A stretch of DNA of 26,007 nt, taken from an uncultured Oscillospiraceae bacterium. GTDB taxonomy: Bacteria > Bacillota > Clostridia > Oscillospirales > Oscillospiraceae. The notes under the pieces were generated by a model. That model was not told the origin of the DNA. It worked only from the letters and a program-made list of their open reading frames with translations, and did no database searches. The position numbers and the translations under genes are program-made. The DNA is taken from contig CAJUKT010000046.1 of NCBI GenBank assembly GCA_910587255.1, forward strand, positions 1-26,007, given 5' to 3'. Below, piece after piece: positions 1 to 6,230 of this stretch (within the stretch, counting starts at the first letter, position 1; the number at the start of each line of letters is the position of its first letter).

Positions 1-361
1 GAACCACGACGGGAGGAAGACGAGGTTCGGCGCGTTCATGCGGAAATGCTCGCTGGACGAGCTGCCGCAGTTCTTCAACGTGCTGAAGGGCGACATGAGC
101 CTGGTGGGCCCGCGGCCGGAGATCCCGTACTATGTGGAGAAGTTCAAGGAGGACGTGCCGCTGTATATGGTGAAGCACCAGGTCCGGCCCGGGATCACGG
201 GCTGGGCGCAGGTGAACGGCCTGCGGGGCGACACGTCGATCAAGGCGCGGGTGGAGCATGACGTGTACTACATCGAGCACTGGAGTGTGCTGTTCGACAT
301 AGAGATCCTGCTGAAGACGGTGTTCGGGGGCAAGTTTGTGAACGGGGAAGCGCTGCGTTGA
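1..361 (+). CDS. Exopolysaccharide initiating sugar transferase (bacterial sugar transferase family), 5' truncated by window edge
   Basis: The frame is open from base 2 and ends at TGA 359-361, so only about the last 119 residues are present. It carries the C-terminal signature of polyprenyl-phosphate sugar-1-phosphate transferases (WbaP/EpsL type): a KCSLDELPQFFNVLKGDMS block, then VGPRPE, then the RPGITGWAQVNG block. These membrane-associated enzymes load the first sugar phosphate onto undecaprenyl phosphate in exopolysaccharide or capsule synthesis. Nearly all codons end in G or C, unlike the AT-richer genes at the right edge of the window. A strong SD (AAGGAGG at 361-367) follows the stop and is placed to start another gene at ATG 375, but that frame closes after five codons (MGGLV), so the next gene of this operon has been lost at this point. 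Confidence 0.93.
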   Translation, partial: NHDGRKTRFGAFMRKCSLDELPQFFNVLKGDMSLVGPRPEIPYYVEKFKEDVPLYMVKHQVRPGITGWAQVNGLRGDTSIKARVEHDVYYIEHWSVLFDIEILLKTVFGGKFVNGEALR

Positions 362-469
362 AGGAGGACGGAGAATGGGTGGGCTGGTTTGACGCCTGGG
401 GGGATGAGGGCCATCACCGCACCGGCTCAGAGGGGGGGTGCAGGTGACTTGGCGTACATATTGAGGTAG

Positions 470-1091
470 GGAAGCGTCAATTTCTACATGTTTCACGGGG
501 GCACCAGCTTTGGATGGATGAATGGGGCCAATGATTATGGACGGCTCACCTCCGATGTGACTTCTTACGACTATGATGCGCCCTTGTCGGAGGACGGGCG
601 GCTAACGCAGAAGTATTTTGCCATCCAGCGGGTGCTGGAGCGGTTTAATCCGGGCAGCACAGGGGCGCTGCCCGTTCCCTTGCCGCGCGGGCCTATGGGG
701 AACTGCACTGCCGGGGCAGGGCGGACCTGTTCTCATGGCTGGAGAAGCTGGGCCGGGTAGTGGAATGGGAGGCGCCCTGCCGCTGGATAATTTGAACAGC
801 CTGGTCTTTTCTGACGGGGAGGCCGCATCCCCGGCGTTCTACCGTTTTGCGCTGGAGGTGGATTCTCCCGCCGACACCTTCCTGGACCTGTCCGGCTGGG
901 GGAAGGGGACGGTTTTTGTTAACGGTAGGGCGCTGGGACGGTTCTGGGATAAGGGGCCCCAAAGACGGCTTTATCTGCCTGCCCCTTGGCTGCGGATGGG
1001 GGAGAATGAGATTATCCTGTTTGAGACGGAGGGGCGGACAGGAAAAACCATTGTCCTTTGGGACGAGCCGGATCTGGGGCCCGAGGGATAG
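470..1091 (+). pseudogene. Remnant of GH35 beta-galactosidase (5' truncated, frameshifted, internal deletion)
   Basis: Three pieces of one family lie in three different frames. Piece 1 (470 to about 690) reads SVNFYMFHGGTSFGWMNGAN and then YFAIQRVLERF, the end of a GH35 catalytic barrel. Piece 2 (about 691-776) reads AYGELHCRGRADLFSWLEKL, the linker after the barrel. Piece 3 (about 777-1091) reads PLDNLNSLVF and then FLDLSGWGKGTVFVNG and GRFWDKGPQRRLYLP, the C-terminal jelly-roll. GH35 enzymes are normally near 580 residues. Here the first 300 or so are missing, with a stop (TAG 467-469) just before the homology starts, and the middle beta-domain is largely gone. The protein would have removed terminal beta-galactose from glycans. 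With two frame changes and no start, it cannot be functional. Confidence 0.85.
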
Positions 1092-1118
1092 ATGGGGTTT
1101 GCCACATTCCGGCCGGAG

Positions 1119-1133
1119 CGTGATTTTATCACG
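1119..1133. promoter_or_regulatory. Perfect palindrome CGTGATTTTATCACG, Crp/Fnr-like operator candidate
   Basis: Six-base arms surround a TTT centre. The centre (1126) lies about 41 bp before the start site predicted from the extended -10 at 1152-1160, which is the class II activator position for Crp/Fnr-family proteins. The GTGA..TCAC half-sites resemble that family, but the spacing is one base shorter than the E. coli CRP consensus. The identity of the regulator is inferred. Confidence 0.45.
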
Positions 1134-1151
1134 GTGTTTGCCGGGCTGGCT

Positions 1152-1160
1152 TGATATAAT
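1152..1160 (+). promoter_or_regulatory. Extended -10 promoter (TGATATAAT) for the ferredoxin operon
   Basis: A consensus TATAAT (1155-1160) is preceded by TGA at 1152-1154, forming an extended -10. No good -35 exists at 16-18 bp spacing, which fits an activator-dependent promoter. The predicted start is near 1167, leaving a leader of about 22 nt with a GGGAGG ribosome-binding site before ATG 1189. Confidence 0.6.
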
Positions 1161-1188
1161 CCGCTCATCAAGTTTGGGAGGTCATGGT

Positions 1189-1395
1189 ATGGGGACGAGA
1201 AAAAAGCGGCGGGCTGTTGTAGACGCCGGCGCCTGCGTTGCCTGCGGCTGCTGTGCGAAGGTATGCCCTGTGTCCGCCATTGAGGTATGGCGCGGGATCC
1301 GAGCGGTGGTCAATGGGGAAGTGTGTGTAGGCTGCGGCAGATGCGAACGGGAGTGTCCTGCCTCTGTCATTGAACTTCAGGAGGTGCAACCGTGA
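1189..1395 (+). CDS. 2[4Fe-4S] ferredoxin
   Basis: A 68-residue protein with two classical CxxCxxCxxxCP clusters: CVACGCCAKVCP in the first half and CVGCGRCERECP in the second. It is a small cytoplasmic electron carrier holding two [4Fe-4S] clusters. ATG 1189 is chosen because GGGAGG sits about 8 nt upstream and homology begins there; the same frame is open further upstream but only over the GH35 remnant. The stop overlaps the next gene by 4 nt (GTGA), so the two are translationally coupled and probably work as a pair, with the ferredoxin passing electrons to or from the membrane Fe-S protein. The basic N-terminus (TRKKRR) is unusual for a ferredoxin and might help docking to the membrane partner (inference). 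Confidence 0.9.
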   Translation: MGTRKKRRAVVDAGACVACGCCAKVCPVSAIEVWRGIRAVVNGEVCVGCGRCERECPASVIELQEVQP

Positions 1396-3551
1396 AAAAG
1401 CGCTGGTATGATTACCTGTGGATAGTGGAGCTGACCTATTTGGCGCTGGGATTTTTCAATATCCTGTTTGCGTGGCTGGGCCTGCTGTTCTTTTTTATCC
1501 CGCTGATCATTTCCGCTGTCAGGGGGACAAAAGGCTACTGCAACCATTACTGTGGCCGGGGACAGGTATTTGGCCTGCTGGGTGGGCGCTTTGGCCTGTC
1601 CCGGAAAAAGGATATTCCCAAGTGGATGAGGAGCAAGTGGTTTCGCTACGGTTTTCTGATTTTCTTTTTCATCATGTTCTTCCAGATGCTGTGGAATACC
1701 TATCTGGTTTTTGCCGGTGTGCAGGATCTGCGGCAGGCGGTGACGCTGCTGTGGACCTTTAAGCTGCCGTGGCATTGGGCGTATCACGGGACGCTGCTGC
1801 ATCCTGGCGTTGCGCAGTTCGCGTTCGGGTTCTACAGCGTGATGCTGACTTCCACCGTGCTGGGGCTGGTCACGATGGTTTTGTTCAAGCCCCGCAGTTG
1901 GTGCGTTTACTGCCCTATGGGCACCATGACGCAGCTGATTTGCAAGGCCAGAGGCGGAAAAGGGTGATTCTATCCGCATAACCGGCGGGATTATTTTGAG
2001 GTGAATTTTATAGGAAAAAGGCGGCCGATGTTTTGCATCGGCCGCCTCAGCCTGTCGAAAAGCGGCCTGCCAGGGGAATCTCCAGGCAGGCCGTAAAAAC
2101 AGGAAAAGGTAAATAGCGTAAAAATATGGCGGGTGAAAGAGCTGGGCATGCCGTTTTGCTTTCCATCGAGCCAGCTTTTTGAGGTTCATGGCAGCAAATT
2201 TAAGCCTCACCCATTTGGAGACTTGGGCCAGACCTCGATAAAGCGTATAGCGCATACCATGCTTTTCTTTGGCATCGGCAAAGACCCGCTCAATGGTTTC
2301 TTTGCGTTTTGCGTAAAGCTCTTGATATTTCGGGGTGTATCTGGCGTCGTCAGCCAGCTCCTCATAGTCCTTCCAGATGTGCCGCAGGACGGTCTTTACG
2401 CAGTTTTTGGAGCGGGTGCATAACTGCCGGGTGGAACATTGGGCACATATTTTGGGGTCGCTGCAATATTCCCGGTATCCGTCCCGGTTGGTGGTGCGGT
2501 AGACCAAGGGCTGGTATTCCGGGCAGATCACGCAATCATAATATTCATCGTAAACATACTTCCACCACTCGTGCCCGCCTTTCATGGTCATGGGGCACTT
2601 GTAGGCGGTGGACAACACACGGCCATCGTCAAACACTTTTTTGCAGATATGGGGCGTCTTGTAGGCGGAATCCGCCACAATGGTTTCAATTTCCGGGAAT
2701 GTCTGTGTCACTTTGTCATAAACATCATCGAAAGCCACGCTGTCGTGGACGTTGCCCGCAGTTACCACCGTTTCCAGCACATAGCCGTTCTTGTCGCAGG
2801 CGGTGTGGGCCTCATAGGCAAACTGCCGCTGGTGTTTCCCCTTCACAAACACACCACAATCCGGGTCTGTTGTGCTTTTCGTTACGGTTTTGATGCCCGC
2901 CTTTTTCCGCCGCGCCAGTTTCTTTTTCGAGGTGTTGTCCCGCTTCTTTTTGGTGGGCCTGGGTGGCTCGTCCTCATCATCGAAGGGCTTCTTCCCATGG
3001 ATCTCCCGGTCCGCGTTGATCTCCGCCAGCAGCTCATCCCGATACCGCTTCGCCGCCGCCGGCACTTCCTGCTTGATTTTCTTGTTCAGATTTGCGCTGG
3101 CCTTGATGTGCGTCCCGTCTATAAACACTGCCGCCGGAGACAGTGCCTGCGCTGCCCCCGCTTCCTCTAATATCCATTGAAATACCGCTTCTATCGTTTC
3201 CTCTGTGAACCGGTGCCGGAAATTATAACTCACCGTGGAGAAGTGCGGCAGTTCCTCGTTCAAAGTGTATCCCAAGAACCACCGGTACGCGGCGTCTGTC
3301 TGCGCCCTGCGCAGCGTCCCCCGCAGCGACGCTGTCCCGTCCAGATGCTGGAGCAGCACGATCTTAAACAGTACCACCGGATCGATGCTGGGCCGTCCAT
3401 CTTCTTCGCTGTACAGCGGCTCCACCATCTCATACAGCTTCCTGAAGTCCACTGCCTCGTCCACTTTCCGCAGCAGGTGTTCCTCTGAAACCAGGCTCTC
3501 TGTATCTACCAGTTCCACCACGCCCCGCTCCATTTTTCCCTTTTCCATCAT
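1377..3551 (-). CDS. IS1182-family transposase; reading frame runs out of the IS into flanking DNA
   Basis: The DDE transposase of the IS. The N-terminal domain (about residues 1-110, with DPVVLFKIVLLQHLDG and SLRGTLRRAQTD) is the DUF772-type module. The catalytic acids are visible as VFIDGTHIKA (D), IVADSAYKTP (D) and ERVFADAKEKHG (E). A Cys-rich insert (CVICPEY, CSDPKICAQCSTRQLC) is typical of the family. ATG 3551 is preferred because AGGGTGA precedes it; GTG 3560 is in frame. Family homology ends near MNLKKLARWKAK (about 2160). No stop codon follows before the IS end at 2048; the frame continues through the hairpin repeat and antisense to the NapH-like gene until 1377, so everything beyond 2048 is host sequence. 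Two terminators (2064-2092 and 2020-2046) come before that stop, so most transcripts should lack a stop codon. Confidence 0.8.
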   Translation of the reverse strand: MMEKGKMERGVVELVDTESLVSEEHLLRKVDEAVDFRKLYEMVEPLYSEEDGRPSIDPVVLFKIVLLQHLDGTASLRGTLRRAQTDAAYRWFLGYTLNEELPHFSTVSYNFRHRFTEETIEAVFQWILEEAGAAQALSPAAVFIDGTHIKASANLNKKIKQEVPAAAKRYRDELLAEINADREIHGKKPFDDEDEPPRPTKKKRDNTSKKKLARRKKAGIKTVTKSTTDPDCGVFVKGKHQRQFAYEAHTACDKNGYVLETVVTAGNVHDSVAFDDVYDKVTQTFPEIETIVADSAYKTPHICKKVFDDGRVLSTAYKCPMTMKGGHEWWKYVYDEYYDCVICPEYQPLVYRTTNRDGYREYCSDPKICAQCSTRQLCTRSKNCVKTVLRHIWKDYEELADDARYTPKYQELYAKRKETIERVFADAKEKHGMRYTLYRGLAQVSKWVRLKFAAMNLKKLARWKAKRHAQLFHPPYFYAIYLFLFLRPAWRFPWQAAFRQAEAADAKHRPPFSYKIHLKIIPPVMRIESPFSASGLANQLRHGAHRAVNAPTAGLEQNHRDQPQHGGSQHHAVEPERELRNARMQQRPVIRPMPRQLKGPQQRHRLPQILHTGKNQIGIPQHLEEHDEKENQKTVAKPLAPHPLGNILFPGQAKAPTQQAKYLSPATVMVAVAFCPPDSGNDQRDKKEQQAQPRKQDIEKSQRQIGQLHYPQVIIPALFHGCTS
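1392..1967 (+). CDS. NapH/CcoG-like membrane 4Fe-4S binding protein
   Basis: A 191-residue protein starting at GTG, translationally coupled to the ferredoxin. At least four hydrophobic segments are visible: roughly residues 12-45, 75-100, an amphipathic stretch around 110-130, and 145-165. Two short cysteine motifs face each other: CNHYCGRGQ after the first helical pair, and WCVYCPMGTMTQ near the C-terminus. This layout (membrane helices plus CxxxC and CxxCP motifs) is that of the NapH/NosR/CcoG polyferredoxin group (Fer4_5), which moves electrons between the quinone pool or membrane and soluble Fe-S proteins. It lacks the C-terminal ferredoxin domain of NapH; the separate ferredoxin just upstream may supply it. 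The final electron acceptor is not visible here. The 3' end faces a terminator that has been interrupted by an IS. Confidence 0.8.
   Translation: MKKRWYDYLWIVELTYLALGFFNILFAWLGLLFFFIPLIISAVRGTKGYCNHYCGRGQVFGLLGGRFGLSRKKDIPKWMRSKWFRYGFLIFFFIMFFQMLWNTYLVFAGVQDLRQAVTLLWTFKLPWHWAYHGTLLHPGVAQFAFGFYSVMLTSTVLGLVTMVLFKPRSWCVYCPMGTMTQLICKARGGKG
2019..2047. repeat. Left copy of 29-bp target duplication: terminator hairpin
   Basis: This is identical, in the same orientation, to 3626-3654. It contains an 11-bp perfect stem (GGCGGCCGATG / CATCGGCCGCC) with loop TTTTG. The A-run at 2015-2019 gives a U-tract only for minus-strand transcripts, so this copy can stop transposase transcription but not transcription from the NapH-like gene. 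Confidence 0.85.
2064..2092 (-). terminator. Terminator at the 3' end of the transposase gene, inside the IS
   Basis: An 8-bp stem GGCCTGCC/GGCAGGCC with a 13-nt loop. On the minus strand it is followed by GCTTTTCGAC, a short U-run. It lies within the open transposase reading frame, because that frame has no stop codon inside the element. Confidence 0.55.
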
Positions 3552-3586
3552 TTTTCTCACCCTGTTTTATTTTACCACATAAAGCC

Positions 3587-3616
3587 GAAAAAGTCTGCCT
3601 TCTGGCAGACTTTTTC
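3587..3616. terminator. Symmetric hairpin at the right end of the IS
   Basis: A perfect 13-bp stem (GAAAAAGTCTGCC / GGCAGACTTTTTC) with a TTCT loop, A-run on one side and T-run on the other, so it can act as a terminator in both directions. It sits between the right inverted repeat and the transposase start, where it would shield the transposase from transcription entering from the URO-D operon. Confidence 0.6.
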
Positions 3617-3625
3617 GACAGGCTG

Positions 3626-3654
3626 AGGCGGCCGATGTTTTGCATCGGCCGCCT
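3626..3654. repeat. Right copy of 29-bp target duplication: terminator hairpin
   Basis: Same sequence and orientation as 2019-2047. A T-run follows at 3654-3657, so this copy is a terminator for plus-strand transcripts only. Minus-strand transcripts from the URO-D operon meet the hairpin without a U-tract and may read on into the IS. Confidence 0.85.
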
Positions 3655-3678
3655 TTTCAGCAATATTCTCTTAATTGT

Positions 3679-4671
3679 TTAAAGATTTTTGACCGCATCC
3701 CGGCATGCGATATAGTTCTTCATCGGCGTATTGGTTGCCGCGACACAGCCCGGGGTAAGGATGAGACCATTGCGCCCGGCCATGTCAACTGCCTGCTTCA
3801 AATGCTGATGGACCTGGGGGATGGTGGCGTCCTTCAGCCATTTTTCATTGATGCCGCCCATCAGGCAGCGGTCGGTAAGCTCGCGCGCTTCGGCAAGGTT
3901 GGGCTTAGCCCAGCGGTCATGCCAGTTGACGCATTGCAGCGGATAATCGGCCATCAATTTGTACATGGTATTATCGCCGTGAATGTGCATGATGTTGAAC
4001 CAGGTCTGATCCTTGAACGCGTCGATTACCTTCAGATCATAGGCACGGCCGAACATGATGTATTCTTCCTCGGTCAGGAAATCGTATGTAGAGCATTGCG
4101 TGGCGAAGAAGAAGCCGGCAACCCCCACGTCAAGGTTCTCTTTCACAAAGTTAATACAGGTCTTGGTCATGACATCCAGCGCATGATGCACGTACTCAGG
4201 ATGCTCACGCAGGTCGGTAAGCACCCGCGGGCCGGCCAGCTTCTTCGCGATGGTGAGGGGGCTGAAGATGGTCTGAACAAAAGGAATGGGCATCTCCTTT
4301 TTCTTCAGATGCTTTTTGACTTGCTGAGCGATCATCAGCGTCTTTCCGTGGTTGCCGAAAGAACCCGGCAGTTCCTTCAGCTCGCCCCACTCCTTTACAT
4401 CCTCAATGGCGAACTTTCGCTCGAAAACCATGTCATTAGGGGTGCAGAAGTAGTCGCAGCTCAACCCGAAGTCCGAGGCCTGGAAGTTCCCAAAGGGCAT
4501 CAGCTTGATAAAGTCAAGCTCCAGGTTCTGGGCAAGGCGCACCTGCGTTTCGGCCAGCAGGACGGGATCCTGGTCGGCGTGGGGGAGGTGGTACCACATG
4601 CCAAAGGGGATCTGGTCCACATCCTCGCGCTTGATTGCAGCCATCAGGCGTTCTTTGCTTGTCATTTGCAT
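3679..4671 (-). CDS. Uroporphyrinogen decarboxylase (URO-D) superfamily protein, probably MtaA/methyltransferase-like
   Basis: A 330-residue protein. ATG 4671 is chosen because AAGGAG lies about 8 nt before it; the ten codons upstream have no such site. The N-terminus MTSKERLMAAIKREDVDQIPFG is the usual opening of the URO-D fold family (PF01208). Near the C-terminus are MHIHGDN (H229 and H231) and LTPGCVAATNTP (C309). In methylcobamide:CoM methyltransferases of this superfamily (MtaA type), an HxC motif and a later Cys bind zinc; here the first pair is HxH, with the later Cys kept. Haem synthesis (HemE) is unlikely because no other haem genes are near. It is the second gene after the amidohydrolase (62-nt gap, same strand), so it probably acts on the same substrate or its one-carbon unit. 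The exact reaction is unknown. Confidence 0.8.
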   Translation of the reverse strand: MQMTSKERLMAAIKREDVDQIPFGMWYHLPHADQDPVLLAETQVRLAQNLELDFIKLMPFGNFQASDFGLSCDYFCTPNDMVFERKFAIEDVKEWGELKELPGSFGNHGKTLMIAQQVKKHLKKKEMPIPFVQTIFSPLTIAKKLAGPRVLTDLREHPEYVHHALDVMTKTCINFVKENLDVGVAGFFFATQCSTYDFLTEEEYIMFGRAYDLKVIDAFKDQTWFNIMHIHGDNTMYKLMADYPLQCVNWHDRWAKPNLAEARELTDRCLMGGINEKWLKDATIPQVHQHLKQAVDMAGRNGLILTPGCVAATNTPMKNYIACRDAVKNL

Positions 4672-4733
4672 TGTTGTTTCTCCTTTCTTATCTGCCGTCA
4701 TAAGTATATGAAAACCATATATTGGTGGTTTCC

Positions 4734-5897
4734 TCAGAGCATATCCTGTAGCTTTGTATAGCAGGACAGCGCGTTGTCATAGGCGATTGCCTTCGCAACA
4801 GCTTTTGCACGGGTGGCGCTCATGAAGTGCTCCTCTTTTAAGGCGGCCAGCACATCGGCAAGCAGCTCCCGAAACCTTCGCGGCGCATACCAGTACATCT
4901 CCGGGAACAGCACACCGTCCGAGCCGTACATGATCTTGTCCAATGGAGCATACTCAAACAGCGCACGGATCTTTTCCTTTGCCATCAGTGATGAGAAAAG
5001 AAACGTCTGGGAGAGATCCGTATATACATTTGGATACTGTGAGACAAGAAAACCAGTCTCCTCCTCATAGGGGTGCCCTGCGTGGAGTAGTATGACGGTA
5101 ATCCGATTAAATACGCGCTTGTCCCGGAGAAATTCTGTGAGCAGGGCGGGGTTAAAGCTCCTGTGGTCAAAATAAATGCTGTTGCCGGGCCCAGTATGGA
5201 TTTGCAGGGGGATCTGGCACTCAGCTGCCACCTCGCACCCCAGCATCAGGGTATGTGTATAAAATACGTGCTCATCGGCTTTTGTATGGACGCCCCCCAG
5301 CAGCTTTTCATAGGCTGACTTGGCATCCTCCCACGCGGGGATCTGGAGGTTCAGGCCGGCATAGTAGGCAATGGCCGACTTCAGCGCGACGGCGTGCTGG
5401 GCGCGGACCTGCTGGGCCAGCCGCTCACGGAGCGTTTGCTCAAACTCTTCAAAGCGCAGCGCCGCTGGAAGCAGTTCGTCAGCGAAGCGCTCGATCCGAA
5501 GGATGTAGCTCCTGCTTTCTTCAGGGATGCAGGAATCAAAAAAGTTGATTTCATCCGGGAGAAACGCTTTGCTGCGGAGAGGGGAACCCGTCTCAATGCA
5601 GTACATGGCGACATTTGCATGTTCGAAGCAGGATTGATAGTATGCGCGGGGGTTTTCGCGGACCCGGCGCGCCCGTTCCTCCTCCACTGCGAGTGGAGGT
5701 GCTGTCTCAGGCATTGTAAACCGTTTGCGGAGCTCATCCACCAGTACCCCAAACAAAATGCGCTGCCGGGAGTGGTAGTGCTGATTTGGTCCGCTTAACA
5801 CACCTCCGGCGATCTGCCCAAAATCCGGCTCGCGCAAATGGGAGATTCTGTGCATGTGTGTGTCGATCAGGGGGAGATTCTCGATATAATCCTTCAT
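4734..5897 (-). CDS. Amidohydrolase-family metal-dependent hydrolase (PF04909-type TIM barrel)
   Basis: A 387-residue protein. The start is ATG 5897, with GGGAG 8 nt upstream and the family motif beginning at residue 11; the frame is open a further 28 codons upstream but over the promoter. Metal and active-site motifs appear in the usual order: IDTHMH (D12, H14, H16), a possible ligand Lys in VALKSAIAY (K173), LQIHTG (H234), ILLHAGHP (H272, H275) and MYGSDG (D327). The layout resembles the amidohydrolase domain of FluG-like and related proteins (hydrolases, decarboxylases or isomerases of small acids and amides). It is first in a two-gene minus-strand operon with the URO-D-family protein, behind a good sigma-A promoter (5953-5981) and an array of repeated half-sites. 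The substrate cannot be told from sequence. Confidence 0.83.
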   Translation of the reverse strand: MKDYIENLPLIDTHMHRISHLREPDFGQIAGGVLSGPNQHYHSRQRILFGVLVDELRKRFTMPETAPPLAVEEERARRVRENPRAYYQSCFEHANVAMYCIETGSPLRSKAFLPDEINFFDSCIPEESRSYILRIERFADELLPAALRFEEFEQTLRERLAQQVRAQHAVALKSAIAYYAGLNLQIPAWEDAKSAYEKLLGGVHTKADEHVFYTHTLMLGCEVAAECQIPLQIHTGPGNSIYFDHRSFNPALLTEFLRDKRVFNRITVILLHAGHPYEEETGFLVSQYPNVYTDLSQTFLFSSLMAKEKIRALFEYAPLDKIMYGSDGVLFPEMYWYAPRRFRELLADVLAALKEEHFMSATRAKAVAKAIAYDNALSCYTKLQDML

Positions 5898-5952
5898 AGA
5901 TGTGACTCCCTGTACATTTCTTTCGCTTTCGTTCGCTGTGCTTTGCAGTGTC

Positions 5953-5981
5953 AGTCTAAAGGATCGACTATTGAATGTCAA
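5953..5981 (-). promoter_or_regulatory. Sigma-A promoter of the amidohydrolase/URO-D operon
   Basis: On the minus strand, TTGACA (5976-5981) and TAGACT (5953-5958) are separated by exactly 17 nt. The -35 is perfect and the -10 matches 4 of 6. The start would be near 5946, with a leader of about 50 nt. No sigma-54 element is visible. Confidence 0.65.
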
Positions 5982-5987
5982 ACGACG

Positions 5988-6058
5988 TATGAGACACTTT
6001 TTCTTTTTTTAAAAAAATATGAGACACAGATGTTAAAAAGAAACATCTATGTCTCATA
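5988..6058. promoter_or_regulatory. Three TGAGACA half-sites at exact 30-bp spacing (operator array)
   Basis: TATGAGACAC occurs at 5988-5997 and again at 6018-6027; its inverted form TGTCTCATA is at 6050-6058. The centres of the TGAGACA cores are 5993, 6023 and 6053, so the spacing is 30 bp both times. The first site is centred about 46-47 bp upstream of the predicted start of the amidohydrolase operon, directly behind its -35. This is a likely binding array for the neighbouring HTH regulator (inference). Confidence 0.5.
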
Positions 6059-6064
6059 TTTTTT
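6012..6064 (-). terminator. Long hairpin terminator after the regulator gene
   Basis: 23-nt arms (6012-6034 and 6042-6064) pair with one mismatch around a 7-nt loop. On the minus strand the stem is followed by a run of T residues, so it should end transcripts of the regulator gene before the amidohydrolase promoter. It also contains two of the three TGAGACA half-sites, so it may serve both as operator DNA and as an RNA terminator. The remaining stretch between the regulator stop and this hairpin (6065-6230) is AT-rich and shows no gene; it holds only a short GCAGCGCTGC palindrome near 6090. Confidence 0.65.
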
Positions 6065-6230
6065 CTGGATTTTAAAACGGCTGCGGCGCAGCGCTGCATT
6101 TTTTTGATATTTCCGCTAAAAAAATCTTGAATTAAATTGAATCTGGAAAAAATGGGGGCAGTATTTCGTTCATTTTGCAAATATACATTTCGCTTTGGGT
6201 GGTGCTAAAATAAGGGCGTGATACAAGCCG

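Larger units (their letters stand above)
2048..3625 (-). mobile_element. IS1182-family insertion sequence, complete, 1578 bp
   Basis: The ends are inverted: the left end reads CAGCCTGTCGAAAA and the right end is its reverse complement (TTTTCGACAGGCTG), a 14-bp perfect match continuing imperfectly inward. The element encodes one IS1182-type transposase on the minus strand. It is bordered by 29-bp direct repeats (2019-2047 and 3626-3654) that are a terminator hairpin. Removing the element and one repeat rebuilds a bidirectional terminator (A-run, hairpin, T-run) between the convergent NapH-like and URO-D-family genes. Each end also carries its own hairpin inside the element: GGCCTGCC/GGCAGGCC near 2064-2092, and a 13-bp stem at 3587-3616. 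Confidence 0.85.

Noticed and set aside
2439..3170. Plus-strand open frame inside the IS
   Set aside because: Antisense to the transposase, no SD, no domain.
2019..3654. Two identical hairpin repeats as a CRISPR or REP-type array
   Set aside because: There are only two copies, 1.6 kb apart and bordering an IS, which is explained by target duplication.
3679..4671. Assignment as hemE (haem synthesis)
   Set aside because: No haem genes are nearby; the HxH...C motif set and the catabolic context point to a different branch of the URO-D superfamily.
3640..4761. Long plus-strand open frame (373 codons)
   Set aside because: It is antisense to the URO-D-family gene, which has family motifs and a strong SD; the plus-strand translation shows no recognisable domain.
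5898..6230. Sigma-54 promoter upstream of the amidohydrolase operon
   Set aside because: No GG-N10-GC element was seen; a good sigma-A promoter is present and the regulator lacks GAFTGA.
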